Assembly (NCBI GenBank): GCA_002841335.1
Contig: PHEY01000001.1
Span: 558,964 to 622,963, forward strand
Length of the DNA: 64,000 nt
Source: Actinobacteria bacterium HGW-Actinobacteria-2
Lineage (GTDB): Bacteria; Actinomycetota; Actinomycetes; Propionibacteriales; Propionibacteriaceae
Direction of reading: 5' to 3'
Shown: positions 36,167-45,126 of the stretch, piece by piece
Layout of the letters: every line of letters starts with the position of its first letter
How positions within the stretch are numbered: the first letter of the stretch is position 1
Translations under genes and position numbers: made by a program
The notes under the pieces: generated by a model
The model's input: only the letters and a program-made list of their open reading frames with translations
The model's database searches: none
What the model was told of the DNA's origin: nothing

Positions 36167-37162
36167 TCAGACCGAGCGGGTCACCACCGCATCACACAAG
36201 GTAGCCAGAGCGTCCTTCGCCGGTCCGTCGGGCAGCGGCGCCAGGTGCGCACGCGCAGCCTCGGAACGCTGCTGGACGACGGCGCGCGCCTCGTCCATCG
36301 CCGGGTGCGCGCGCAGCAGCTCCAGAGCTTCAGCGAGTGCCTCGTCGCTACTCAGGTCGGCATCCAGCAACTCCAGGAGCCGTGCGTCGGCCGGATCGGT
36401 GGATGCGCGCACCAAGAGCGTGGGCAGGGTCGGAACGCCCGCCCGTAGATCGGTACCCGGAGTCTTGCCCGAGGATTCGGAGGCGATGTCGATGATGTCG
36501 TCACTGAGCTGGAACACCACGCCGATCTCTTCGCCATAGGCCGCCAGCGCAGCGCGAGCGCCTTCGTCCAGTCCGGCCACCATGCCGCCGAACACCGTCG
36601 AGGCCGCGATCAGCGAACCGGTCTTGTCGGCCAGGACCTGCAGATAGTGGGTGAGCTGGTCATCTTCGGGATCGGGACCTTGGGTTTCGGCGATCTGTCC
36701 CTGCACCAGGCGCGCGAAGGTCTGTGCCTGCAGAGCGACGTACTCGGTCCCCAGGGTGGCCACGATGCTGGATGCCCGGGAGAACAGGAAGTCGCCCACC
36801 AGGATCGCCACGGTGTTGTTCCAACGCGAATTCGCGCTCGGCGCACCTCGGCGCACCTCGGCCTCATCCATCACGTCGTCGTGGTAGAGACTCGCCACGT
36901 GGGTGAGCTCCATCACCAGCGCCGCCCGAACGATCTCGTCGTCGTCGGCCTGTCCGAGCATGGCCGCCAACACCACCAACAGCGGACGGAATCGCTTCCC
37001 GCCGGCACTGATGATGTGCTGAGCGGCCTCGGTGACGAACGGGGTGTCTGCCTCCGCCGTGACGGCCAGTCGCTGCTCGATCTCCTCCAGCAGCGCGGTG
37101 ACCCGCTCGATCAGAGCCGGATCCACATCACCGACCAGGTCGGAGGTTCGATTCGCGCTCAC
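36167..37162 (-). CDS. Polyprenyl diphosphate synthase (menaquinone side chain)
   Basis: 331-aa long-chain trans-prenyltransferase. The first aspartate motif is YHDDVMDEAEVRRG and the second QLSDDIIDIA, with GGKRFRPLL (substrate Arg/Lys) upstream. The position right after nuoN and near menJ suggests it makes the menaquinone tail, like the Mycobacterium grcC1/hepT-type genes. I chose the GTG at 37160-37162, since TATGCT lies 7 nt before it (leaderless); an ATG at 37174 is the alternative. Chain length cannot be read safely from sequence. Confidence 0.9.
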   Translation of the reverse strand: MSANRTSDLVGDVDPALIERVTALLEEIEQRLAVTAEADTPFVTEAAQHIISAGGKRFRPLLVVLAAMLGQADDDEIVRAALVMELTHVASLYHDDVMDEAEVRRGAPSANSRWNNTVAILVGDFLFSRASSIVATLGTEYVALQAQTFARLVQGQIAETQGPDPEDDQLTHYLQVLADKTGSLIAASTVFGGMVAGLDEGARAALAAYGEEIGVVFQLSDDIIDIASESSGKTPGTDLRAGVPTLPTLLVRASTDPADARLLELLDADLSSDEALAEALELLRAHPAMDEARAVVQQRSEAARAHLAPLPDGPAKDALATLCDAVVTRSV

Positions 37163-37169
37163 GGTCGAC

Positions 37170-37175
37170 AGCATA
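37170..37175 (-). promoter_or_regulatory. -10 box of leaderless prenyl synthase transcript
   Basis: TATGCT on the minus strand, 7 nt before the GTG at 37162, just past the nuoN stop. Confidence 0.5.
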
Positions 37176-37178
37176 TCC

Positions 37179-38732
37179 TCAGCGGAGGAAGATGCTGGCG
37201 CCGGTGACCAAGTCCATCACCGGGCCGGGGAACAAACCGAGGTAGACCGACGCAAGCGCACCGACCGCGATCGGGATCGTGGTGACCAGGCTCCCCTTGG
37301 CGATCGAGACACCTTCCACCGGCGGGGCGAAGAACATCGCCACGATGACCTTCAGGTAGACCCAGGCGGCCACCAGGCTGGCGATCACGCCGGCCACGAC
37401 CAGCCAGGAGTAGCCACCCACCCACGCGGCAGCGAACACGCCCCACTTGCCGATGAAGCCACCGGTCAGCGGGATCCCAGCGAAGCTCAGCATGATGATG
37501 GCGAAGGCCCCGGCCAGCACCGGATTGGACCGGCCCAGACCGGCCCAGTTGGAGATGTCGTTGGCCTCGCCGGCGGCGTTGCGCACCAGGGTCACCATGG
37601 CGAACGCTGCGACCGTGGCGAAGCCGTAGGCCAGCAGGTAGTACATGATCGCCGCCATGCTGGAGGCGGTGTCGGTCGAGACGATGGCGCCGACGACGGC
37701 CACCAGCACGAAGCCGGCATGCGACACCGAGCTGTAGGCGAGCAGGCGCTTGATGTCGGTCTGGCTCAGGGCCAGCACGACGCCCACCACCATGGTGATC
37801 AGCGCGACCGCCGCGATCATGGGCTGCCAGCTCCACCGCTCGGCGCCGACCGCAACGAAGAAGAAGCGGGCCGTCGCGCCGACCGCAGCCAGCTTGGTGC
37901 TGATCGCCATGAAGCCGGTGACCGGAGTGGGGGCGCCCACGTAGACGTCGGGAACCCAGTTGTGGAACGGCACAGCGCCGATCTTGAACAGCAGTCCGAC
38001 GGCCATCAGCACCATCGCGGTCACCAACAGGCCGTGCCCGTAGACCGGGGCAGCCACTGCGGCATCGATCCCGCGATAGTCGAAGGAGCCGGAGAATCCG
38101 TAGGCCAGCGCCATCCCGAACAGGAAGAACGCCGAGGACAGCGAACCCAACAGGAAGTACTTCAACGCGGCTTCCTGGCTGAGCAGGCGACGACGACGCG
38201 CCATGCCGCTGAGCAGGTAGAGCGGCAACGACATGACCTCGAGGGCCACGAACGCGGTCACCAGGTCGCTGGCGGCGCAGAAGACCATCATTCCCGACAG
38301 TGAGAACAGCGCCAGCGGGAACACCTCGGAATGCTCGTGCCGAGCCTCGGAGGCCTCAGCTTCGGCCTGACTTCCCGGCACTGACGCCGCCGAGGCAGCG
38401 AAGGCGCTCATTCCGTTGTCGACTCGCCGCTCAGCGAAGACCAGGATCGACAGCAGACCAAAGACCAACAGCGCCGCCCACATCAGGTAGGTCGGGCCGT
38501 CGAGGGCGATCGCCCCCATGGCCAGGATGCCGATATTGCCGGCGAAGAAGTTCAACACCAGCAGGCCGAGCGCCGCGACGATGCCCACGACGACCAGCAC
38601 GACCTGCAGGCTGAACCGGCGAGCCCGTGGCGCGACAGCCTCCACCACGATTCCGAGACAGGCCGCCACCAGCACGGCCATTACCGGGGCCAGCTGAAGC
38701 CACTCGAAAGTGGGAGTAGGGATGTTGTTCAC
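37179..38732 (-). CDS. nuoN: NADH-quinone oxidoreductase subunit N
   Basis: 517-aa antiporter-like proton-pumping subunit of complex I, about 14 spans. The conserved LLKIGAVPFHNWVPDVYVG carries the key lysine and loop, and DIKRLLAYSSVSHAGF the TM lysine region. Residues about 112-146 are a hydrophilic insert rich in A, S, E and H (AFAASAASVPGSQAEAEASE), longer than I expect for NuoN. Last gene of the nuo operon; its ATG overlaps the nuoM stop (ATGA). Confidence 0.96.
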   Translation of the reverse strand: MNNIPTPTFEWLQLAPVMAVLVAACLGIVVEAVAPRARRFSLQVVLVVVGIVAALGLLVLNFFAGNIGILAMGAIALDGPTYLMWAALLVFGLLSILVFAERRVDNGMSAFAASAASVPGSQAEAEASEARHEHSEVFPLALFSLSGMMVFCAASDLVTAFVALEVMSLPLYLLSGMARRRRLLSQEAALKYFLLGSLSSAFFLFGMALAYGFSGSFDYRGIDAAVAAPVYGHGLLVTAMVLMAVGLLFKIGAVPFHNWVPDVYVGAPTPVTGFMAISTKLAAVGATARFFFVAVGAERWSWQPMIAAVALITMVVGVVLALSQTDIKRLLAYSSVSHAGFVLVAVVGAIVSTDTASSMAAIMYYLLAYGFATVAAFAMVTLVRNAAGEANDISNWAGLGRSNPVLAGAFAIIMLSFAGIPLTGGFIGKWGVFAAAWVGGYSWLVVAGVIASLVAAWVYLKVIVAMFFAPPVEGVSIAKGSLVTTIPIAVGALASVYLGLFPGPVMDLVTGASIFLR

Positions 38733-40240
38733 TTGGCTTCCTCTCCAAGCGGAGCGACCGGATCACTGATCCCGATCTGGGTCATCGTCTGCTGGGTCGT
38801 TGGGGCGATCACGTTCAGCGCCAGGCTCGGCACGAAGCCGAGTACCAGCACCACAGCGATCAGCGGCGCAGCCACCCACTTCTCTCGGAACCCGGCGTCC
38901 ACGGTGAAGTGCTTCGCCGTCGCCTCGGTAACCGGACCGGTCATCGTCCGCTGGAACATCAGCAGGATGTAGACCGCTGCCAGCACCGTGCCCAGCGCGG
39001 AGATGGCAGCCACCACCGGCTGCCGCGACCAGGTCCCGGCCATCACCATGAACTCCGACACGAAGCTCGACAGGCCAGGCAAGGCGAGGCCGGACAGACC
39101 CGCGACCAGGAAGAAGCCCGACAGGACCGGCGTGGCCTTGTCGACTCCACCGAAGTCGGTCACCTTCGATGAACCACGTCGTGCGATCAGCATGCCGACC
39201 ACCAGGAACAGCGCCGCGGTGGAGAAGCCATGGTTGACCATGTAGAAGATCGAGCCGGAGATGCCGGTGGAGGTGAAGGTGTAGATACCCAGCACCATGA
39301 AGCCGAAGTGGCTCACCGAGGTGTACGCGATCAACCGCAACAGGTCGGTGCTGCCGATCGCCGCGATCGCGCCGTAGATGATGCTGATCAACGCCAGCAC
39401 CACCATCACTGGAGCCACCCACGCGCTGGCCTCGGGGAACAATCCGAGGCAGAACTTGATCATCCCGAAGGTGCCGATCTTGTCCAGGATGCCGACCAGC
39501 AACACCGAGGTGCCCGGCGTGGACTGCTCGGTCGCCGTGGGCAACCAGGTGTGCACCGGCACCATCGGCGCTTTGACGATGAAGGCGATCAGGAAGCCGA
39601 GCATCAGCCAGCGACCCACGTCGGTGGGCAGAGCCAGCTTGGCCAGGTCGGCCAGCAGATAGGTGGGGGTGCCGAGGATCCGCAGTGAGTAGGCGTACAG
39701 CCCGATCACGCTGACCAGCATGACCAGACCGCCGGCCAAGCTGAACAGCAGGAACTTGGTGGCCGCGCGAGCCCGCTGCGGGCCCCCGAAGCCGCCGATC
39801 AGGAAGTACATCGGAATCAAGGTGGCTTCGAAGAAGAGGTAGAACAGCAGGACGTCGGCAGCCAGGAAGGTGTACACCGACAGGCTCTCCAACAGCAGCA
39901 CCAACGCCACGAAGGCCTGGGGCGTCCAGCGTCCGACTCCTTCGAGCTTCCATTCGGCCAGGAGCACCACCGGCACCAGGATGACGGTGAGCAGCACCAT
40001 CACCAGGCCCATGCCGTCCAGGTTCAACGCCCACGAGGCGCCGAAAGCCGGAATCCAGGGGGCCTGTTCAGCCAGCGCGACACCTGAGGTGTGCAGCACT
40101 GCGATACCGACACCGACAGCGGCGGTGAGCAGGGCGAAGAACATGCCCAGGTAGCGGGCCAGATCCTTGATCGGCAGTAGCAGCGCGCCGGCGCCGATCA
40201 GCGGCACCAGGCCCAGCAGGGTGAGCCACGGGAATGTCAT
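38729..40240 (-). CDS. nuoM: NADH-quinone oxidoreductase subunit M
   Basis: 503-aa antiporter-like membrane subunit of complex I with about 14 spans. The quinone-antiporter signature is visible in [20 protein letters not shown] and in [20 protein letters not shown], and the conserved glutamate lies in [14 protein letters not shown]. It lies 15 nt after nuoL and overlaps nuoN by 4 nt. Confidence 0.97.
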   Translation of the reverse strand: MTFPWLTLLGLVPLIGAGALLLPIKDLARYLGMFFALLTAAVGVGIAVLHTSGVALAEQAPWIPAFGASWALNLDGMGLVMVLLTVILVPVVLLAEWKLEGVGRWTPQAFVALVLLLESLSVYTFLAADVLLFYLFFEATLIPMYFLIGGFGGPQRARAATKFLLFSLAGGLVMLVSVIGLYAYSLRILGTPTYLLADLAKLALPTDVGRWLMLGFLIAFIVKAPMVPVHTWLPTATEQSTPGTSVLLVGILDKIGTFGMIKFCLGLFPEASAWVAPVMVVLALISIIYGAIAAIGSTDLLRLIAYTSVSHFGFMVLGIYTFTSTGISGSIFYMVNHGFSTAALFLVVGMLIARRGSSKVTDFGGVDKATPVLSGFFLVAGLSGLALPGLSSFVSEFMVMAGTWSRQPVVAAISALGTVLAAVYILLMFQRTMTGPVTEATAKHFTVDAGFREKWVAAPLIAVVLVLGFVPSLALNVIAPTTQQTMTQIGISDPVAPLGEEAK

Positions 40241-40255
40241 CTAAGAACTCCTCCC

Positions 40256-42157
40256 TCAGCCCAGCTGACTGAGAATCATGACGACACCGACCGCTACAGC
40301 GCCGAGCGCCATCGTCAGTGCGTACGTTCGGACCTGGCCGTTCTGCAGCTTGCGAACCTGGTTGGACAGGCCGTTGAACACGGTCACCAACCCGTTCGCT
40401 CCGCCGTCGAGGCCCTTGGTGTCGGCGACCACCAGGCCGCTGGCGGCCATCATGGTGGGCTGGACGACCAAGACGTCGTTGACGGTGTTGCCGAACAACT
40501 CGTTGCGACCCATCACGGTGAACGGGTTGCGAGTGGCCGGGGCCACATCGGGGATCGTGCGCTTGCCACCGAACACGAACCAGGCGATGGTCACACCGGC
40601 CGCGACCACGGCCATGGTGATCCAACCGATCAGGTTGGGCACCAGACTGATCTCGGTGACGTGGCCACCGGTGGCCGGCTCCAGCCAATCCTGGATCCAG
40701 GCGTTCATCAGCGCACCGCCGATGACGCTGAAGACAGCCAGGATGATCAACGGGACGGTCATCACCTTCGGCGACTCGTGCGGATGGACGCCCTCGCGCC
40801 ACCGCTTCTCACCGAAGAAGGTCATCAGCATCAACCGGGTCATGTAGAAGGCCGTGATGCCCGCACCGATCAGGGCGGCCAGGCCGGCCCACAAGCTGTG
40901 CTCGAAGGCCGCCTCGATGATGTGGTCCTTGGAGAAGTAGCCGGCGAAGAACGGGAACCCGATGATCGCCAGGTAGCCCATGGCGAAGGTGTAGAAGGTC
41001 ACTCGCATCACCTTGGACAGCGCACCGTAGTGACGCATGTCCACGTCGTCGTTCATGGCGTGCATCACCGAACCGGCCCCGAGGAACATGTTGGCCTTGA
41101 AGAAACCGTGGGTGAGCAGGTGGAAGATCGCGAAGGCGTATCCGGCCGGGCCGATGCCCGCGGCCAGCATCATGTAGCCGATCTGGCTCATGGTGGAGCC
41201 GGCCAGCACCTTCTTGATGTCGTCCTTGCTGGTGCCGATCCAGGCACCGGCCAGCAGTGTGACCGCACCGACGATGACCACCGCGGTCGAAGCCGCGGCC
41301 GACATCTCGAAGACCTCGTGGCTTCGCACAACCAGGTAGACACCCGCGGTGACCATGGTCGCCGCGTGGATCAGGGCCGACACCGGAGTCGGGCCCTCCA
41401 TGGCGTCCAACAACCAGCCCTGCAGCGGTACCTGGGCCGACTTACCGGCCGCACCCAACAGCAGGAACAGCCCGATCGCCGTGGCCCAGCCTGGGCTGAG
41501 CTCGGCCGCCCCGGCGTTGACCGCCTCGAACGACGAGCTGCCGAACAGGGCCAGCATGCTCATCACGGCCATGGTTAGACCGAGGTCGCCCACGCGGTTC
41601 ATCACGAAGGCCTTCTTGGCCGCAGCCGCCGCGGACGGCTTGTGCTGCCAGAAGCCGATCAGCAGGTAGGACGCCAGGCCCACGCCCTCCCAGCCCACGA
41701 ACAGGACCAGGTAGTTGTCGGCCAGCACCAGGAGCAGCATCGCGGCCACGAACAGGTTCAGGTAGGCGAAGAATCGGCGGCGGCGCACATCGTGTGCCAT
41801 GTAGCCGACCGAGTAGAGGTGAATCAGGCTGCCTACGCCGGTGATCAGCAAGGCGAACACGATCGACAGCTGGTCGATCTGAAGCCCGGCCGAGACCGAC
41901 CAGGTCCCGGAGTCGATCCAGGTGAACAGCGGCACCGACACGGCCCGATGCTCCGGATCGGCCGTCAGCATCTGGACGAACATCCACGCGGCGAGCAGGA
42001 AGCTGGTCGAAGATGCCGCGACCGCCATCCAGTGCCCGCTGCGATCGAAGAACTTCCCGCTGATCAGCAGCAGACCGGCCATCAGGCCCGGAATCGCGAT
42101 CATCAGCCAGGCCACGCTGAATACTCCGGTGGCGGCGATGGTCTCAAGAGTGATCAT
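40256..42157 (-). CDS. nuoL: NADH-quinone oxidoreductase subunit L
   Basis: 633-aa distal antiporter-like subunit of complex I, with the long lateral helix expected at its C-terminus. [20 protein letters not shown] and [19 protein letters not shown] carry the conserved lysines; [20 protein letters not shown] the glutamate. Normal length. Located between nuoK (13 nt) and nuoM (15 nt). Confidence 0.97.
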   Translation of the reverse strand: MITLETIAATGVFSVAWLMIAIPGLMAGLLLISGKFFDRSGHWMAVAASSTSFLLAAWMFVQMLTADPEHRAVSVPLFTWIDSGTWSVSAGLQIDQLSIVFALLITGVGSLIHLYSVGYMAHDVRRRRFFAYLNLFVAAMLLLVLADNYLVLFVGWEGVGLASYLLIGFWQHKPSAAAAAKKAFVMNRVGDLGLTMAVMSMLALFGSSSFEAVNAGAAELSPGWATAIGLFLLLGAAGKSAQVPLQGWLLDAMEGPTPVSALIHAATMVTAGVYLVVRSHEVFEMSAAASTAVVIVGAVTLLAGAWIGTSKDDIKKVLAGSTMSQIGYMMLAAGIGPAGYAFAIFHLLTHGFFKANMFLGAGSVMHAMNDDVDMRHYGALSKVMRVTFYTFAMGYLAIIGFPFFAGYFSKDHIIEAAFEHSLWAGLAALIGAGITAFYMTRLMLMTFFGEKRWREGVHPHESPKVMTVPLIILAVFSVIGGALMNAWIQDWLEPATGGHVTEISLVPNLIGWITMAVVAAGVTIAWFVFGGKRTIPDVAPATRNPFTVMGRNELFGNTVNDVLVVQPTMMAASGLVVADTKGLDGGANGLVTVFNGLSNQVRKLQNGQVRTYALTMALGAVAVGVVMILSQLG

Positions 42158-42170
42158 TACCTCGGTCCCC

Positions 42171-42470
42171 TCACAGCTTCAGCAGACTGGCCGCGTCCAT
42201 CGAAGTGGAGCGCCGAGTGCGGTAGATGACGATGATGATGCTCAGGCCGATCACGACTTCGGCCGCGGCCACCACCATCACGAAGAAGGTGGCCACCTGG
42301 CCGTCCAGCCCGCCGCGAGCCTGCGAGAAGGCCACCATCGCCAGGTTGGCCGCATTGAGCATCAGCTCCACAGACATGAAGGCGACCAGCGCATTGCGCC
42401 GCACCATCACGCCCACTGTGCCCAACGCGAACAGGATGGTGGCCAGGTACACGTAGTACTCCGGGGTCAT
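42171..42470 (-). CDS. nuoK: NADH-quinone oxidoreductase subunit K
   Basis: 99-aa, three-span membrane subunit of complex I. The two membrane glutamates lie in [16 protein letters not shown] and [17 protein letters not shown]. Usual size. Its ATG overlaps the nuoJ stop (ATGA). Confidence 0.97.
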   Translation of the reverse strand: MTPEYYVYLATILFALGTVGVMVRRNALVAFMSVELMLNAANLAMVAFSQARGGLDGQVATFFVMVVAAAEVVIGLSIIIVIYRTRRSTSMDAASLLKL

Positions 42471-43273
42471 TCCTCCCCCTCCTCTGCCATGGTCGACTCG
42501 ATCGAGCCGAAGAGTTCTGCGGTCGCCTTGCTCATTGCCGGAGCATCGACGATCACACCACGCGCAGCCAGGGTCTCCGACACCGACTGCTTGCTGATCG
42601 TGCCGTCAGGCAGCAGACCAGGGGTCGCGATCGAGTTGTGCCGTGCCAGCACGCCGGAGTTCGGCAGCGAACCAGGATGGACGCCCTGCTCGCCGTAGGC
42701 CTTCATGCGGGCCTTGGCCAGATCCTTCTGCGTCGGCTTGCGACGCGTGCGGGCACGCTGGCCCAGGATCATCGCCCCCACCGCGGCCACGATCAGCAGC
42801 GCCGAGGTGAACTCGAAGGCGAACACATATCGGCCGAAGATCAGCGCCGAGAGCCCGTTGATGTTGCCGCCATAGGTGGCGTTCGCGGCTTCCAGGCCGA
42901 CGGGCTTGACGCCGGTGAGCGCGCCGCCGATTCCGAAAACGATCAGACCGGCGATGCCGATGCCGGCCAGGGTCGCCGCGACGCGTTGGCCGCGCAGCGT
43001 TTCGACCAGCGAATCCGGGGTGTCCACGCCGACCAGCATCAGCACGAACAAGAACAGCATCATGATCGCGCCGGTGTAGACGATGATCTGCACGAAGGTG
43101 AGGAACATCGCGTCCAGCGAGGCGTAGAGCACCGCCAGGTTCACCATGGTGAACGCCATGCTGAGGGCCGCGTAGACCGCCTTACGGAAAGCGATCAGTC
43201 CGATGCCGCCCAGGACGGCCAACGGACCGGCGATCCAGAAGGTGATCTCCGCGCCGGTGATCAGCGGAATCAT
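42467..43273 (-). CDS. nuoJ: NADH-quinone oxidoreductase subunit J
   Basis: 268-aa membrane subunit of complex I, five spans in residues 1 to about 170 ([30 protein letters not shown] region with the pi-bulge helix). From about residue 170 a hydrophilic tail of about 100 residues follows ([20 protein letters not shown] to [10 protein letters not shown]), absent from the roughly 180-aa E. coli subunit and common in longer actinobacterial forms. Overlaps nuoI and nuoK by 4 nt each. Confidence 0.96.
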   Translation of the reverse strand: MIPLITGAEITFWIAGPLAVLGGIGLIAFRKAVYAALSMAFTMVNLAVLYASLDAMFLTFVQIIVYTGAIMMLFLFVLMLVGVDTPDSLVETLRGQRVAATLAGIGIAGLIVFGIGGALTGVKPVGLEAANATYGGNINGLSALIFGRYVFAFEFTSALLIVAAVGAMILGQRARTRRKPTQKDLAKARMKAYGEQGVHPGSLPNSGVLARHNSIATPGLLPDGTISKQSVSETLAARGVIVDAPAMSKATAELFGSIESTMAEEGEE

Positions 43274-43827
43274 CGCTTGCCTCCCTCGTCAGGAACCGGG
43301 GTGCGATTGTCCGGCTTACCGGTTGCCGGCAACCCCAGGAAGTAGGACGTCTCGTCCGGGCCGAGTCGACGCGGATGCGGCGGCTCCTCCATGCCCGGCA
43401 ACAGCGGCGCAAGCAGGCGATCCTTGGTGTAGATCATGTCTGCGCGGGTGAAGTCGGCCAACTTGAAGTCGTTGGTCATGGTCAACGCCCGGGTGGGGCA
43501 TGCCTCGATGCACAATCCGCACAGGATGCAGCGCAGGTAGTTGATCTGGTAGACCCGGCCGTACCGCTCGCCGGGGGAGAACCGTTGATCGTCGCTGTTG
43601 TCGGCGCCCTCGACGTAGATGGCGTCCGCCGGGCAGGCCCAGGCGCACAACTCGCAGCCCACGCACTTCTCCAGACCGTCCGGCCAGCGATTCAACTGGT
43701 GACGACCATGGAATCGCGGCGCGGTGATCTTCTCCTTGCCCTTCTCCGGGTAGCCCTGGGTGAAGGTCTTGCGGAACATCGTCCGGAAGGTGACTCCGAA
43801 CCCGGCCCACGGGTCGAAGATGCCCAT
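43270..43827 (-). CDS. nuoI: NADH-quinone oxidoreductase subunit I
   Basis: 185-aa peripheral subunit holding clusters N6a and N6b. Two [4Fe-4S] motifs are intact: [18 protein letters not shown] and [18 protein letters not shown]. It sits directly after nuoH with no gap and overlaps nuoJ by 4 nt. Confidence 0.98.
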   Translation of the reverse strand: MGIFDPWAGFGVTFRTMFRKTFTQGYPEKGKEKITAPRFHGRHQLNRWPDGLEKCVGCELCAWACPADAIYVEGADNSDDQRFSPGERYGRVYQINYLRCILCGLCIEACPTRALTMTNDFKLADFTRADMIYTKDRLLAPLLPGMEEPPHPRRLGPDETSYFLGLPATGKPDNRTPVPDEGGKR

Positions 43828-45126
43828 CTACTCGCTCCTCTCGGACGCCGGTTCGGCGACTTCTGCGGTCGAGGTCACCACCGAGCTCAGCTCCGGCAGG
43901 ACCTGGCCGGGCAACGGTGGGACCGGGAAACCTCCGGCGAACACGTCCACTTCCCCAGTGGGGATCGGTGGCGGTTCCGGCTCTGGACGATCAGTGAGCA
44001 TCACGATGCCGAACACCAGTAGGGCCATCACGCCGATGGCGATGTAGATGCCCGGACCGGCCAACAGGTTGCTCGTGCGCAGGGACGTGAAGGTGGCGAA
44101 CACGATGATCCACACCAAGGCGATCGGGATCAGACCCTTCCAACCCAGCTTCATGAACTGGTCGTAGCGGAAGCGTGGCAGCGTGCCACGGATCCACACG
44201 AAGAACGAGATGAACAGCTGCACCTTGATCACGAACCAGATCGGACCCAACCACGGGTTGTTCAGCGGTTCGATCAGGTTGAGCGGCCAGATCGGCAGGT
44301 AGCCACCCATGAACAAAGTGGTGGCGATCGCCGACACGGTGGCCATGTTGATGTACTCGGCCAGGAAGTAGATGGCGTACTTGAAGCCGGAGTATTCGGT
44401 GATGTAACCGCTGACCAGCTCGGACTCGGCCTCGGGCAGGTCGAACGGCGCACGGTTGGTCTCACCGACCATCGAGATCACGTAGATCACGAACGCCGGC
44501 AGCATCAGCAGCCAGTTCCAGCTCTGCAGGCCCACCGAGAAGCCCAACGGCGTCAGCGGCAGCCGCTGCGCTTCGACGATGTCGTGGGTGGACATCGAGC
44601 CGGTGGCCAGGAAGACCGACACCAGCGAGAGGCCCATGGCCACTTCGTAGGAGATCATCTGGGCGCTGGAGCGCAGGGCGCCCAACAGCGAGTACGGCGA
44701 GTTGGACGACCAACCGGCCAGCACGAAGCCGTAGATCGCCACCGAAGTCACCGCCAGCAGCACCAGGACGCCGACCGGCAGGTCACTGGCCTGCAGATAG
44801 GTCTTGATGCCGAACATCTCGACCTCGCCGCCCAACGGGATCACCGCCCACGCGGTAAACGCTGCGGTGCCGGCGATCAGCGGCGCCACCACGAACAACA
44901 CCCGGTCGACCATGGAGGGCATGAAGTCCTCCTTGAACAGGCACTTCATGCCATCGGCCAGCGCTTGGCCCAGGCCGAAGGGGCCGTTCATGATCGGACC
45001 GAGGCGGTGCTGCATCTTGCCGACCAGGCGCCGCTCGAACCACACGTTGAAGATCGTCCAGGTGAGCAGCAGCACCACCAGGAAGATCACCTTGATCAGC
45101 ATCAACCACCAGGGATCGTTGATCAC
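43828..45126 (-). CDS. nuoH: NADH-quinone oxidoreductase subunit H
   Basis: 432-aa membrane subunit that forms the quinone cavity with NuoB and NuoD. About eight to nine spans; conserved loops ERRLVGKMQHRLGP, the glutamate-rich EAESELVSGYITEYSG, and RGTLPRFRYDQFMKLGWK. A hydrophilic, proline-rich tail (PEPEPPPIPTGEVDVFAGGF) extends the C-terminus by about 50 residues. Overlaps nuoG by 4 nt. Confidence 0.97.
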   Translation of the reverse strand: MINDPWWLMLIKVIFLVVLLLTWTIFNVWFERRLVGKMQHRLGPIMNGPFGLGQALADGMKCLFKEDFMPSMVDRVLFVVAPLIAGTAAFTAWAVIPLGGEVEMFGIKTYLQASDLPVGVLVLLAVTSVAIYGFVLAGWSSNSPYSLLGALRSSAQMISYEVAMGLSLVSVFLATGSMSTHDIVEAQRLPLTPLGFSVGLQSWNWLLMLPAFVIYVISMVGETNRAPFDLPEAESELVSGYITEYSGFKYAIYFLAEYINMATVSAIATTLFMGGYLPIWPLNLIEPLNNPWLGPIWFVIKVQLFISFFVWIRGTLPRFRYDQFMKLGWKGLIPIALVWIIVFATFTSLRTSNLLAGPGIYIAIGVMALLVFGIVMLTDRPEPEPPPIPTGEVDVFAGGFPVPPLPGQVLPELSSVVTSTAEVAEPASERSE

